Below, piece after piece: positions 18,564-27,580 of a stretch of 64,000 bases of DNA. Location: the NCBI GenBank assembly GCA_965277775.1, contig OZ255843.1, forward strand, positions 124,001-188,000, in the 5' to 3' direction. A model generated the notes under the pieces. It saw nothing but the letters and a program-made list of their open reading frames with translations, was not told the DNA's origin and searched no databases. Every line of letters begins with the position of its first letter. Position 1 is the stretch's first letter. Source of the stretch: G965195345 sp965277775. GTDB taxonomy: Bacteria; Pseudomonadota; Gammaproteobacteria; CAKMZV01. The position numbers and the translations under genes are program-made.

Positions 18564-19353
18564 GACCAACTTAGAACCCATAATCGCCTCTATTGTTGAC
18601 ATTATCCATAAAACTTTGGCTAAATTTGAACAGACAAGGATCGTAACAACCAAATCTGATAACAGTTTTGTGACCGATGCCGACATTGAGTTGCAATGCG
18701 CCTTGATTGAGTTTTTAAAAAACCAAGACTCAAACTATCAATTTATTGGGGAAGAAAGTTTGGTTGATGAAAGTGATGCCGCATTGGGCAATCAAAAAAC
18801 CTGGGTCATCGACCCCATAGACGGCACCACCAACTTTGCCAATAAATTACCTTTTTTTGCAACTTCATTGGTATTAATTGAAAATAAATTACCCCAATGT
18901 GGCATTACTTATGACCCTTCTCGCAAAGAATGTTTCTATGCCATTCGAGATCAAGGCGCGTGGTTAAATGGGCAATCGATCAAAACAAATCAAGATCATC
19001 TTCAATTGTCAACAGCTACTGCGATCGTTGATTTGAAAACCTTGCCTGAACCCAAAAAATCATCCCTCATGTTCAATCAGCCTTTTAAATCGCATCGTCA
19101 TTTTGGTGCAACAACGCTTGAATGGTGCTGGGTTGCGTGTAATAGAGCTCAGATTTTCATAGCGGGTGAAAAAGCGCTTTGGGACAGTGGTGCTGGTCAA
19201 CTCATATTACAAGAGGCGGGCGGCTATTCTTCAGATTTGGACAATAACGCTTTCACACCTTGTTCAATAAGCAAAAAGACCATTCTGGCAACCGCAAACA
19301 AATCTTTGCATGATCAATTGCTATCCCACTTCCAATCAGACGAGCATCATTGA
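18556..19353 (+). CDS. Inositol monophosphatase-family phosphatase
   Basis: This is a 265-residue Mg-dependent, Li-sensitive-type sugar phosphatase. The metal ligands are visible: E67 in IGEES, D86 and D89 in VIDPIDGTTNF, and the Asp of ALWDSGAGQ. In this superfamily substrates include inositol-1-phosphate (SuhB), PAP (CysQ) and sugar bisphosphates, and sequence alone does not separate them. I use the ATG at 18556, which overlaps the upstream gene's end as ATGAATAA. An earlier in-frame ATG at 18499 would add 19 residues lying wholly within the previous gene. Confidence 0.9.
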   Translation: MNKTNLEPIIASIVDIIHKTLAKFEQTRIVTTKSDNSFVTDADIELQCALIEFLKNQDSNYQFIGEESLVDESDAALGNQKTWVIDPIDGTTNFANKLPFFATSLVLIENKLPQCGITYDPSRKECFYAIRDQGAWLNGQSIKTNQDHLQLSTATAIVDLKTLPEPKKSSLMFNQPFKSHRHFGATTLEWCWVACNRAQIFIAGEKALWDSGAGQLILQEAGGYSSDLDNNAFTPCSISKKTILATANKSLHDQLLSHFQSDEHH

Positions 19354-19801
19354 ATTTATGCAACGCGCCTATGCGCTTGCTTGCGAGGCCCAATCAATGG
19401 GCGAAGTACCCGTTGGCGCCATTGTGGTGAAAGATGGTGTTATCATCGGCGAGGGACATAATAAAGTCATTCAAAATAGCGACCCTACAGCGCATGCAGA
19501 AATCGTCGCCCTAAGGCAGGCTGCCCGCCACCAGGGAAATTATCGATTGATCGGTTGTGATCTATACGTGACCTTAGAGCCTTGTGCCATGTGCGCTTAT
19601 GCCATGATTCATGCCCGAATCAATAAACTTTTCTACGCGGCATCTGATCCTAAAACGGGTGCGATAGAAAGTGTTTATCAACTTTTAAGCGATAACAAAA
19701 CCAATCATCATATCGCCATTGAACATGGCATTATGGCTGAAGACTGCAGTGTGTTATTGAGTGACTTTTTCAGACAACGTCGAAAAAAATGTAATCATTG
19801 A
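19310..19801 (+). CDS. tadA: tRNA-specific adenosine deaminase
   Basis: TadA converts A34 to inosine in tRNA-Arg(ACG), an essential modification. The zinc site has H62 and catalytic E64 in TAHAEIVAL, and C92 and C95 in LEPCAMCAYA. GEVPVGAIVV is the usual N-terminal strand. The start is uncertain. The ATG at 19310 (163 residues) overlaps the phosphatase gene by 44 bases, whereas the ATG at 19358 gives 148 residues and lies four bases past it but trims part of the first helix. Confidence 0.95.
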   Translation: MINCYPTSNQTSIIEFMQRAYALACEAQSMGEVPVGAIVVKDGVIIGEGHNKVIQNSDPTAHAEIVALRQAARHQGNYRLIGCDLYVTLEPCAMCAYAMIHARINKLFYAASDPKTGAIESVYQLLSDNKTNHHIAIEHGIMAEDCSVLLSDFFRQRRKKCNH

Positions 19802-19812
19802 CAGTTCATTAA

Positions 19813-20487
19813 ATGAAACAATTACTGATAAACCTTAACGGCATTGATGTGACAGTCTATTGGAAAGCTGTCAAACATTTAAATCTGTATGTTCATAAAA
19901 AACCTTGCAGAGTCACTATGTCAGTACCGTACGGCACAACCGTTCAAAAGATCAATGATTTTTTGAATTTGAGACATGACTGGATCCACAAAACCTACAA
20001 AGCGTTCCAGTTATGCTTACAAACAGAGTCTTTGGAGGAAGGAACGCACTTTCTTGGCACGCTTTATCCAGTTGTGTGGCGTGATGAGCCCCAAAAACCG
20101 GCTGTGTATTTGGACAACAATCAAATAGTGATCGCGTGCAGAGAACAGTCCCAAAGTATGCTATTAAATGATTGGAAGCAGGAACAAATGAACCAATTAA
20201 TGCCAGAATTGTTGGCCAAATGGGAAGCGATTACCCAAACAAAAATCAACAGCTGGCATATACGTTTGATGAAAAGTCGTTGGGGCACCTGCGCCATCCG
20301 TACCAAACGAATCACACTCAACCTTAAATTGATGGACTATCCTATTGAGTGCTTAGAATATGTCATCATGCACGAATTAACGCATCTACTTGAGAAAGGT
20401 CATAATAAGCGCTTCTATGCATTAATGACCCAGTTTATGCCAAACTGGAAAGCGTATCATGATCTCTTAAGATCGGCAATTCTATAA
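19813..20487 (+). CDS. YgjP/DUF45-type zinc metallopeptidase
   Basis: This 224-residue protein has the DUF45 (WLM/M48-related) layout. A beta-rich N-terminal half precedes MKSRWGTC, and the zinc motif HELTH (H187, E188, H191) is followed by H197 in GHNKRF, the probable third ligand. RITLNLKLMDYP is the conserved strand before it. Family members are soluble predicted zinc proteases of unknown substrate, often found beside nucleotide or restriction genes. It follows tadA by 11 bases and ends the plus-strand operon. Confidence 0.88.
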   Translation: MKQLLINLNGIDVTVYWKAVKHLNLYVHKKPCRVTMSVPYGTTVQKINDFLNLRHDWIHKTYKAFQLCLQTESLEEGTHFLGTLYPVVWRDEPQKPAVYLDNNQIVIACREQSQSMLLNDWKQEQMNQLMPELLAKWEAITQTKINSWHIRLMKSRWGTCAIRTKRITLNLKLMDYPIECLEYVIMHELTHLLEKGHNKRFYALMTQFMPNWKAYHDLLRSAIL

Positions 20488-20624
20488 GAATGTATTCAGT
20501 TTTACACCAATTTAAGGATTGCATACGATGCCATTCTCCTGCTCGAAAATGCGAAAAATTGTTTTGTGTGTGTTGGTGTAGATTGTGGATAGACTAACAA
20601 CAGTTTTGACGACTGCGTCACATC

Positions 20625-20960
20625 TTAGCTAAAGAACTTAATGAGTACAAGGAGCGCAACAGAGACACCGATCATCCATTGCATCGAGTTGAATCGCTTA
20701 TCGACTTGTTCAAAACGTCTTTCGGTTTGCTCAAATCGTTTATCCACATCACTTTGAAATGCATCAAATCGCCTATCAACATCATTTTGAAAGGCATCAA
20801 TTCTTCTATTGATCTGTTCAAATTGGCTATCGATTCGATCAAATACTCTTTGCATACTGTCCTCATTTATAGACGCTGAGGCGTCTGCATTTTCCTTTGA
20901 AAACCCCGCTTGTTGAAAAGCATTGGCGTTATTCAAAGTATTTGTAATTTGATTTTCCAT
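20625..20960 (-). CDS. Small coiled-coil protein with C-terminal membrane anchor
   Basis: I do not recognise a named family. The 111-residue product begins with a polar Asn/Ala/Ser-rich segment (1-35). A strongly charged heptad region follows (about 38-92) with tandem repeats: two 11-residue units of RR(I/F)DAFQ(N/S)DVD, then 7-residue units of the KRFEQTE/RRFEQVD type. A hydrophobic helix, MIGVSVALLVLIKFF, ends the protein. The layout resembles Bdr-like and DUF1640-like tail-anchored coiled coils, probably oligomeric with most of the chain in the cytoplasm. The ribosome-binding site is weak. The regular protein-level repeats argue that it is real. Confidence 0.65.
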   Translation of the reverse strand: MENQITNTLNNANAFQQAGFSKENADASASINEDSMQRVFDRIDSQFEQINRRIDAFQNDVDRRFDAFQSDVDKRFEQTERRFEQVDKRFNSMQWMIGVSVALLVLIKFFS

Positions 20961-21346
20961 TTTACATTATTCAGATTGGTTTGGGATGAATATTGACTTT
21001 TAATCGTTTCGTCAAAATGTGTTTGTTCAATTTCACTCAAATTTTGTAGGGGTATTTGCTATGATATTACATGCTGATCTAAAACTATATGAGTTGAACT
21101 GTATCATCCAGCATTTGTTCAAGCGTACCTTATTTAACGGGCGTGATGTCCCAAACAATCGTATCTTGGTTATACCCTCCCTTGAATTTACTCTGCTTAG
21201 GTGCAACGCCTTATCGGTTTAATGCTATAAAATAAGGTAGAATGTCATTCACGAGCTGATTATGAGTGCCCTCATCTCCTTAGCTTCAGCACCTCCCTCA
21301 TAAACGAAGGCGTTAAATGACATTTTGACAATCTTTGAAAAACCCT
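20961..21346. other. Gene-poor region between the coiled-coil gene and rmuC
   Basis: No intact gene is supported. The minus strand from about 21255 to 21085 reads as protein-like in one frame (GGYNQDTIVWDITPVK, then GTLEQMLDDTVQLI) but is broken by several stops, suggesting decayed coding DNA. Nested inverted repeats occur: AACGCCTT/AAGGCGTT (21205-21212 with 21307-21314) and AATGTCATT/AATGACATT (21241-21249 with 21316-21324). Confidence 0.4.
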
Positions 21347-22468
21347 ATGATTGAAGCTTTATCTGTCTTATTAATTCTTTGTTGTGTCATTATTTGGTGG
21401 TTTTCTTTGAAAAATCATCAATTAAAAACCGATGTAAAGGCCGCTCAACAATTGCTGAGACAACAATCCGAGCATTCAGAACATTTTGAGGCACTGGCAC
21501 AAAGAGTATTGCACGCCTCGCAACAGCAAATCGAAGGCGAAACGCAAAAAAATCTACAAAACGTCATAACCCCGTTAAAAGAAACGATGGCTGATATGCA
21601 AAAACGCATGAATGCAATCAACGATCGTGAAAATATTCAATACGGCGAATTAAAAACCCAATTGAATCAACTTTATCAGTTGAATAAACAATTAGGAGAT
21701 GAAGCGAATAACCTGGCAAAGGCATTGAAGGGGGACGTTAAGAAACAAGGCTTATGGGGCGAAATGATTCTTGAGCGAGTTTTGGAGCTAGCAGGTTTGC
21801 GTAAGAACAGTGAGTATGTGACTCAAACAACGATTAAAGGTGATCAACTGGGTTCTATACCCGATACCATTGTCTATCTACCCAATAAAAGACACGTCAT
21901 TATCGATGCCAAAGTCAGTTTAAAGGCTTATGAGGCCTACGTCAACGCCCTCGATGATTCATCGCAAGAAATGGCTGGGCGGGACCATCTTAAATCCATT
22001 GAAAAACACATCAAAAATTTAGCCGAGAAGGATTATGCCGCAACAACTTCGTTAAACAGTTTGGATGCGGTCCTCATGTTCATCCCCATTGAAAGTGCTT
22101 GGCAACTGGCACAAAACTTAGATCCGAGCATTTTGGATCTTTCACTGAAACATAAAATTTTGGTGGTCACGCCCAGCAGCCTATTCACAATTTTAAAAAT
22201 CATTGCCCAGAATTGGGAATTGGATAAACGCGATAAAAATGCCCAAGAAATTGCCCGATTAGGCGGTTCACTCATTGATAAATTAGCCAACTATTCGTCC
22301 GATCTAGAAGACATTGAAAAGAGTTTACAAAGAGCCATGGCCGCTTACACCAAAGCGCAATCTAAATTAACAACGGGTAAAGGCAATGCCTCAAGCATAG
22401 CCCGTCGATTACAAACGATGGGGGTGAGTAGCAAAAAACAGCTCTCTGAAATTCACGATGAGGAATAA
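21347..22468 (+). CDS. rmuC: DNA recombination protein RmuC
   Basis: RmuC limits recombination at inverted repeats and contains a predicted nuclease-like core. The product has an N-terminal membrane helix (about 2-18), a long coiled coil (about 20-130), then the conserved core with KKQGLWGEMILERVLE, VIIDAKVSLKAYEAYV and FIPIESAW. I choose the ATG at 21347 (373 residues); a TTG four codons earlier is also open. No strong ribosome-binding site is visible. It converges with kdsD across 30 bases. Confidence 0.93.
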   Translation: MIEALSVLLILCCVIIWWFSLKNHQLKTDVKAAQQLLRQQSEHSEHFEALAQRVLHASQQQIEGETQKNLQNVITPLKETMADMQKRMNAINDRENIQYGELKTQLNQLYQLNKQLGDEANNLAKALKGDVKKQGLWGEMILERVLELAGLRKNSEYVTQTTIKGDQLGSIPDTIVYLPNKRHVIIDAKVSLKAYEAYVNALDDSSQEMAGRDHLKSIEKHIKNLAEKDYAATTSLNSLDAVLMFIPIESAWQLAQNLDPSILDLSLKHKILVVTPSSLFTILKIIAQNWELDKRDKNAQEIARLGGSLIDKLANYSSDLEDIEKSLQRAMAAYTKAQSKLTTGKGNASSIARRLQTMGVSSKKQLSEIHDEE

Positions 22469-22498
22469 GTGCATTGAATCTGACTAGGGTCGCAATAA

Positions 22499-23431
22499 TC
22501 AGTCAAAGATTTCTAATAGTCCTTGTATTTCTCCGCCTTCATCAATGGCCACTAACTGCTTCACTTTATGCTGACGCATCACTGTTTCAGCCTCACTCAA
22601 CAAAGCATTCAGGGTAATGGTCACCGGATCTTTACTCATGAAGTTACGGACGGGTTGATTTAAAGCATCCGGTTGCTTTAATAGGGCTCGACGTACGTCA
22701 CCATCAGTGAGTATGCCCGCCAGCTTTTGATCTTTGAGCACCAAGCACAAGCCCATTCTACCTTGAGTCATGATCAATAGCACCTCGTGCAAGTTCATTT
22801 CTAAATCTGCAAAAGGCAGTTGATCGGTGTGCATCACATCTTTAACTCGTGTGAGCAATTTTCGACCAAGGTGCCCACCAGGATGAAATTTTGCAAAATC
22901 ATCTGCTTGAAAACCTCGGGCCTCTATCAACGCGACTGTTAAAGCATCCCCCATGGCGAGCGTTAATAGCGTAGAAGTCGTCGGCGCCAAATTATTCGGG
23001 CAAAACTCCATCTCATATTTAAGATATAAAACCACATCCGATGCTTTGGCCAATTTTGAATCAATGTTGCTAACCATGCTAATGATTTTGTTATTTTGAC
23101 CCTTAATGGCAGGTAGCAGTGCCAGTATTTCACTGGTTGCCCCACTGTTTGATATGAGCAAAAGCAAATCATCTTTGGTCACCATCCCTAAATCACCATG
23201 CAAGGCTTCGACTGGATGCATGAAGAAACTGGGGGTGCCTGTAGAGGATAAAGACGCTGATATTTTTTGACCAATGAGACCAGACTTTCCGACGCCACAA
23301 ACGATCAAATGGCCTTTGGTATTTAATATTAATTCTATAGCATCATCAAAAGTTTGATGATTGTGTTCATCGATTTTCAATATGACATCAGAAAATTCCT
23401 TGGCCGCTTTGATGAGTGTTTTATGATGCAT
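22499..23431 (-). CDS. kdsD: Arabinose-5-phosphate isomerase
   Basis: KdsD converts ribulose-5-phosphate to arabinose-5-phosphate, the first committed precursor of Kdo. The 310-residue protein has an N-terminal SIS sugar-isomerase domain (GVGKSGLIGQKISASLSSTGT and HGDLGMV) and two C-terminal CBS domains (about 195-305). It lies 21 bases after cpoB, at the end of the long tol operon rather than in the lpt/kdsC cluster of many relatives. With kdsB and waaA it covers three Kdo steps in this window. Confidence 0.95.
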   Translation of the reverse strand: MHHKTLIKAAKEFSDVILKIDEHNHQTFDDAIELILNTKGHLIVCGVGKSGLIGQKISASLSSTGTPSFFMHPVEALHGDLGMVTKDDLLLLISNSGATSEILALLPAIKGQNNKIISMVSNIDSKLAKASDVVLYLKYEMEFCPNNLAPTTSTLLTLAMGDALTVALIEARGFQADDFAKFHPGGHLGRKLLTRVKDVMHTDQLPFADLEMNLHEVLLIMTQGRMGLCLVLKDQKLAGILTDGDVRRALLKQPDALNQPVRNFMSKDPVTITLNALLSEAETVMRQHKVKQLVAIDEGGEIQGLLEIFD

Positions 23432-23452
23432 GCTTCAATGAATGATCGTTTG

Positions 23453-24208
23453 TTATTCACTCGATACTTTGGTTAAGCGATTTCGAGCCAATGCCGATAC
23501 GGTAGAATCGGGAAATAGATAAATGACTTGATTGAGCATTTTTTTACCCTCTTCTATACGACCCAACTCCAATAAGATGAGGCCTTTTTTTAACAAGCTG
23601 TCAGGGTATTTAAGCGTATCTGGATATTTTTCAACGACCAATTCAAAACGATTGAGCGCGGTATTCAATTCATTCTGAACGTAGTAAGCTTCAGCCAACC
23701 AATAAGCGACCAAAGGCGCTTGGGCACTGGCGGGGTATTTTTCTAAGAAGTCTTCAAAATCAACAATGGCTTGGGTGTATTTTCTCTGTAATAACAATTC
23801 AAATGCCGATTCATACAGTGTTTCTAATTTCGCTTGGTGTTGGGCCTGAGCAAATTCCTTAGCAATGGCTGACTCAGTTGAGGTTGCTGTTTCAGCACCA
23901 GCAAATGCATCACCTGTTTGGGTTGTTAATTGAGCCGTTGGGTGTTCTGGGATATTGGCATTCTGAGCAGATTTTTCTAAAAGGTGTAACCGCGCTTCAA
24001 ACTGTCTGTGCAGTTGGTTGTATTTCTTCTTCTGTTCACTCATCTCCTGATAGAGCTCTTCTATGCGTTCTAAAGTTTCATTAATGCTATGTTGCAATGT
24101 TTGAAACTGCTGATATATCACATTGACTGTTTTTGAGCTAACATCAGTCGTTTCAGCCTTCGCTTGAGAGAAGCCAAATACACAGAAAACCAAAATGAAA
24201 TATTTCAT
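23453..24208 (-). CDS. cpoB: CpoB/YbgF, Tol-Pal-associated periplasmic TPR protein
   Basis: CpoB coordinates outer-membrane constriction by Tol-Pal with septal peptidoglycan synthesis. The 251-residue protein has a signal peptide (to about residue 18), a coiled-coil trimerisation region (about 35-80), a linker, and three TPR-like repeats in the C-terminal half (starting near YESAFELLLQRKYTQAI). It follows pal by a single base, the standard last position of tol operons. Confidence 0.93.
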   Translation of the reverse strand: MKYFILVFCVFGFSQAKAETTDVSSKTVNVIYQQFQTLQHSINETLERIEELYQEMSEQKKKYNQLHRQFEARLHLLEKSAQNANIPEHPTAQLTTQTGDAFAGAETATSTESAIAKEFAQAQHQAKLETLYESAFELLLQRKYTQAIVDFEDFLEKYPASAQAPLVAYWLAEAYYVQNELNTALNRFELVVEKYPDTLKYPDSLLKKGLILLELGRIEEGKKMLNQVIYLFPDSTVSALARNRLTKVSSE

Positions 24209-24209
24209 A

Positions 24210-24884
24210 TTAACGATAATAAATTTCTACTCTACGATTAAATTGCCAAGCGCTTTCGTCGTGCCCTTCCAGTATGGGACGTTCTTCACCATAAGTCAGT
24301 GCTTCTATACGATTGGCTTCAAGACCAAAAGTAATCAAAAATTGACGCGTTCGTTCGGAACGTTTTTGCCCCAAAGACAAATTATATTCGCGCGTCCCTC
24401 TCTCGTCGGTGTGCCCTTCTAAAATAATTGTCAGGTTGGGGTTTTTTTGCAAGTGGGTGATGTGTGATTGTAAGCTCTTTTGCCCATCCTCTGTTAACTC
24501 ATCCGAGTTATAGCCAAAATAAAGCGTTGGATCTAAATCCAATAGGCGTATTTTTTCGCTATTAGATTCGCGCCCAGCATCTAATTCATCTTGGGTGGGT
24601 AAGTTCAGGTCGGAAGATATTTCATCAGCATTCTTGCCATCAGTTCGAGCATCTTCAATCTGTTCCTTAATGTTTTTTGGCCATTGACGTGAGGTCAGCT
24701 CCTTGACGGCTTCTTCCTCAGGCAATGCCTCACTGACAACTTGATCTTCAGTGCCCTCTGTCCCTGAATCAGTCGATTCTGTTTTATCAGAGCTCTTGGT
24801 GAGGCCACTCAAGGGGTCTTTTAAATCTGTTGACGCACAGCCAACGAACAATAAAAAAGCTAAAATTGTAATGATATTTTTCAT
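24210..24884 (-). CDS. pal: Peptidoglycan-associated lipoprotein with extended acidic linker
   Basis: Pal anchors the outer membrane to peptidoglycan and interacts with TolB. The lipobox is LFVGC with the modified C16. The OmpA-like domain occupies about residues 106-224 and contains EGHTDERGTREYN and QKRSERTRQFL, with the conserved Asp and Arg that bind diaminopimelate. At 224 residues it is about 50 longer than E. coli Pal. The excess is an acidic Ser/Thr/Glu/Asp-rich linker (about 17-105) between lipid and domain. It starts 13 bases after tolB. Confidence 0.94.
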   Translation of the reverse strand: MKNIITILAFLLFVGCASTDLKDPLSGLTKSSDKTESTDSGTEGTEDQVVSEALPEEEAVKELTSRQWPKNIKEQIEDARTDGKNADEISSDLNLPTQDELDAGRESNSEKIRLLDLDPTLYFGYNSDELTEDGQKSLQSHITHLQKNPNLTIILEGHTDERGTREYNLSLGQKRSERTRQFLITFGLEANRIEALTYGEERPILEGHDESAWQFNRRVEIYYR

Positions 24885-24897
24885 AATGCTGCCTTAT

Positions 24898-26199
24898 CTA
24901 TGGATTAATTTTAGGACTCCAAGTGGGATCTCGCACGGTTCCTTTAGAAGAACTAAGAACATGCTTGGATTTGCCATTGGTGGCCATAAGCACTAACTCC
25001 CCCCTGCCAGTGATTCTATTAACGGAGGCGTAAGCAATTAATTGCCCACTGGGTGAAAAAGAAGGCGATTCATCCAAAAATGTATTGCTAATTGGGGTAA
25101 TCGTGTTTGATTCTAAATCAAAAATGACCACATCAAATTGTCCGCTTTCACCATGAATAAAGACCAGTCTATTTCCTTCGCCATTGATGGATGGTTTGGC
25201 GTTGTAGCGTCCTTCTGAAGTGATCCGTTTGGTTTTTAAATTTTGCACATCTAAACGATAAATTTGGGGAGAACCTGAGCGATCAGAAGTGAAGTAAATG
25301 TGTTTCCCATCGCGACTGAATGTCGCTTCTGTATCAATTCTGGTGTGATAGGTTAATCGACGAAGTCGTTTGGTTTCTAAGGTTAACAAAAATAATTCTG
25401 AGTTGCCCTGTTTCGATGAAGTAAAGACAATTTGCCTGCCGTTGGGTGCCCACGATGGGGCGCTGTTGATGCCTTTGTAGCTGGCGACAAGTTTGCGTTT
25501 GCCAGTATATACCGATTGAACGAATATTTCTGAATGATGGTTTTCAAAACTCACATAGGCAATACTTCTCGCATCGGGTGACCAAGCGGGAGATAAGATG
25601 GGTCGATCGGACACCAAAATGGTTTTTTCATTGAAACCATCTGAATCAGAAACCTGTAATTTATATATATTTTTGCCAGCAACATTCTTTTCGACCAAAA
25701 CATAGGCCAATTGGTTGATGAAATCACCAGATATGCCGATAATTTCCTCAAAAATAGAATTGCTAATGATATGCGCAATTTGTCTAAATTGCTTGGGAGA
25801 CGCTTGCCAAGTGCGAGTCCAAAGCGGTTTTTTACGTAATGAATCATGAAGGGTTACTTCAACTTCATAGGTCGTTGTTGTCTTTTTGACAATCTTTCCT
25901 GTGAGGATGTTTTCAATATCCAATAATCGATAGAATTGATAATTTGGATTATTGTTTAAGGTTTTGGGGGTGTTCAGGCTTGTATAGGAATCATTAAAAT
26001 ACCCGCTCCGAACCAGATCATTGCGAATGATTTGAGCAATGTCGTGCTCCAATGCTTCAACGGGTTCTTGTTTAAAGTCAAAAATAGCAATCGGCAATTC
26101 AGCTTCATTTCCGCCAATAATTTCAATCTGTATCTCACTGTGCACCGAGAAACTAAACAACAATAATAATGTGAATAATAACTGTTTCATAGCCTTCAT
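24898..26199 (-). CDS. tolB: Tol-Pal system periplasmic protein TolB
   Basis: TolB binds Pal and TolA in the periplasm and cycles between them. The 433-residue protein has a signal peptide (to about residue 21), an N-terminal alpha/beta domain (about 22-165) and a six-bladed propeller with repeated WSPD/WAPNGRQI/FSRDGKHIYFTSDRSG motifs. The start overlaps the tolA stop by four bases. Length and domain order are typical. Confidence 0.96.
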   Translation of the reverse strand: MKAMKQLLFTLLLLFSFSVHSEIQIEIIGGNEAELPIAIFDFKQEPVEALEHDIAQIIRNDLVRSGYFNDSYTSLNTPKTLNNNPNYQFYRLLDIENILTGKIVKKTTTTYEVEVTLHDSLRKKPLWTRTWQASPKQFRQIAHIISNSIFEEIIGISGDFINQLAYVLVEKNVAGKNIYKLQVSDSDGFNEKTILVSDRPILSPAWSPDARSIAYVSFENHHSEIFVQSVYTGKRKLVASYKGINSAPSWAPNGRQIVFTSSKQGNSELFLLTLETKRLRRLTYHTRIDTEATFSRDGKHIYFTSDRSGSPQIYRLDVQNLKTKRITSEGRYNAKPSINGEGNRLVFIHGESGQFDVVIFDLESNTITPISNTFLDESPSFSPSGQLIAYASVNRITGRGELVLMATNGKSKHVLSSSKGTVRDPTWSPKINP

Positions 26200-27158
26200 G
26201 GGCTGAATCGGAAGCGAATTCTATTTTCGAATATTCTTCTGTCTTTGGGTAGAGGGAGCGGGTCAGACCGAAACACCGCACGTTCTACAGAATTGATGAA
26301 CTTTTCATCGCCAGTACAGTTTTCGGTTTTGACATCGCCAACCTCGCCTTGGGCATTTTGCTCGACCAATACCTCACAACTCCATGCATTGTCATATTTG
26401 TTGGGCTTGCGCCAATTTTTACGCACTGTTTGTTCTATGCTGGCAATATAAAGTCGTTTAATTTCGGCCAGTTTTGATTGTTGTATTTGTTCTAATTTGG
26501 CATTTTCAGCCGCTGCTTGTAATTGTTGCTTTTTGGCATTCTCTTGCTGAAGTTGTTTTTCGAGTTGGATTTCTTTTAATCTTTTTTGTTCCTCTTGTGT
26601 CAACTTTGCTAAGCGCTCGCGTTCCTTGACGGCCTTTTCACGTTTCTCTTCAGCCAACTTGGCCTTTTTTTGAATGGCTTGTTGTTCTTCTAACAAATTC
26701 TTTTTCTTTTTTTCGGAAGCGGCCAATTCCTGTTTGGCTTTCTTGGCTTTTTCATTGGCGCGTTTTACAGCCAATTCAGCTTGCTTCTTTTGTTTGGCAG
26801 TCTGTGCCTTGCTTTTCTTTAAGTTTTGCTCTGCTTGGGCTATTTTCTTTAATCTGCGATCTTGCTCTTTTTGTTCTTTGAGTTTGCGTTTTTCAATGTC
26901 GCCGATAAATTTTTGTACCAATGCTTCATCAACAACCGTTGTTTGAATGATTTCATTCTCCGCTTTCTGTACTTTGGCAATACGGGAGTCGGAATCGGAA
27001 GTTTTAGGTGCAGGTTTGATGCGTTCACCCGTTGCAACATTGAGCACCATGACAGCGATCAAACCAGTGTGCAGGGTTAGGGTTAAAAACAGCGCAATGG
27101 GATGTTTAAACAATAAACTAAAAAACGATTCGGGTTGAGCGCTATTGAAATAAGTCAT
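26196..27158 (-). CDS. tolA: Tol-Pal system protein TolA
   Basis: TolA spans the periplasm and conveys energy from TolQR to TolB and Pal. An N-terminal membrane helix (about 15-38) is followed by a long Lys/Ala/Glu/Gln-rich helical stalk (about 80-225) and a globular C-terminal domain from about 230, containing YIASIEQTVRKNW and a Cys pair (SCEVLV, ENCTG) that could form the domain's disulfide. At 320 residues it is shorter than the 421 of E. coli, mainly in the stalk. It overlaps tolR and tolB by four bases each. Confidence 0.95.
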   Translation of the reverse strand: MTYFNSAQPESFFSLLFKHPIALFLTLTLHTGLIAVMVLNVATGERIKPAPKTSDSDSRIAKVQKAENEIIQTTVVDEALVQKFIGDIEKRKLKEQKEQDRRLKKIAQAEQNLKKSKAQTAKQKKQAELAVKRANEKAKKAKQELAASEKKKKNLLEEQQAIQKKAKLAEEKREKAVKERERLAKLTQEEQKRLKEIQLEKQLQQENAKKQQLQAAAENAKLEQIQQSKLAEIKRLYIASIEQTVRKNWRKPNKYDNAWSCEVLVEQNAQGEVGDVKTENCTGDEKFINSVERAVFRSDPLPLPKDRRIFENRIRFRFSP

Positions 27159-27580
27159 GGACTGATATTTTGAGTCATAAGACCCACATTTTCAATTCGA
27201 GCTTGTTGCAGTACAACAAAAACATTGACCACATTACCATAGGCAGAATCTTGTGCCCCGCGGATGAAAACAGGTAATTTGGGATTGACACGCCTGACCG
27301 CACTAACAAAGGCCAACATCTCAGCCGTACTAATGGGTTGATCAGGTTCGTCTGCAAGGTTAATGTAATATAAACCAGATTTGTCTACTGTAATAACAAT
27401 GGGTTCTTCATTCACGGTGCTAATCTGATTAGCCGGTGCTTTAGGCAGTTCAACTTCTACCCCTTGCTCAATCAATGGCGCTGTGATCATAAAAACCAGC
27501 AACAAAACCAAAGTAACATCAACGTAGGGAACAACGTTTATTTCGTTAAATGCACGTTTCTTTCTACTCAGGGTTCTCAT
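27155..27580 (-). CDS. tolR: Tol-Pal system protein TolR
   Basis: TolR is the peptidoglycan-binding stator component that works with TolQ to harvest proton motive force. The 141-residue protein has one N-terminal membrane helix containing D21 in VPYVDVTLVLLLVFM, the protonatable aspartate equivalent to E. coli D23. A periplasmic ExbD/TolR domain follows. Its first base overlaps the end of tolQ and its end overlaps tolA by four bases. Confidence 0.96.
   Translation of the reverse strand: MRTLSRKKRAFNEINVVPYVDVTLVLLLVFMITAPLIEQGVEVELPKAPANQISTVNEEPIVITVDKSGLYYINLADEPDQPISTAEMLAFVSAVRRVNPKLPVFIRGAQDSAYGNVVNVFVVLQQARIENVGLMTQNISP

Noticed and set aside
21019..21222. A 67-codon plus-strand frame upstream of rmuC
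   Set aside because: It has no ribosome-binding site or recognisable motif, and the opposite strand looks more protein-like.
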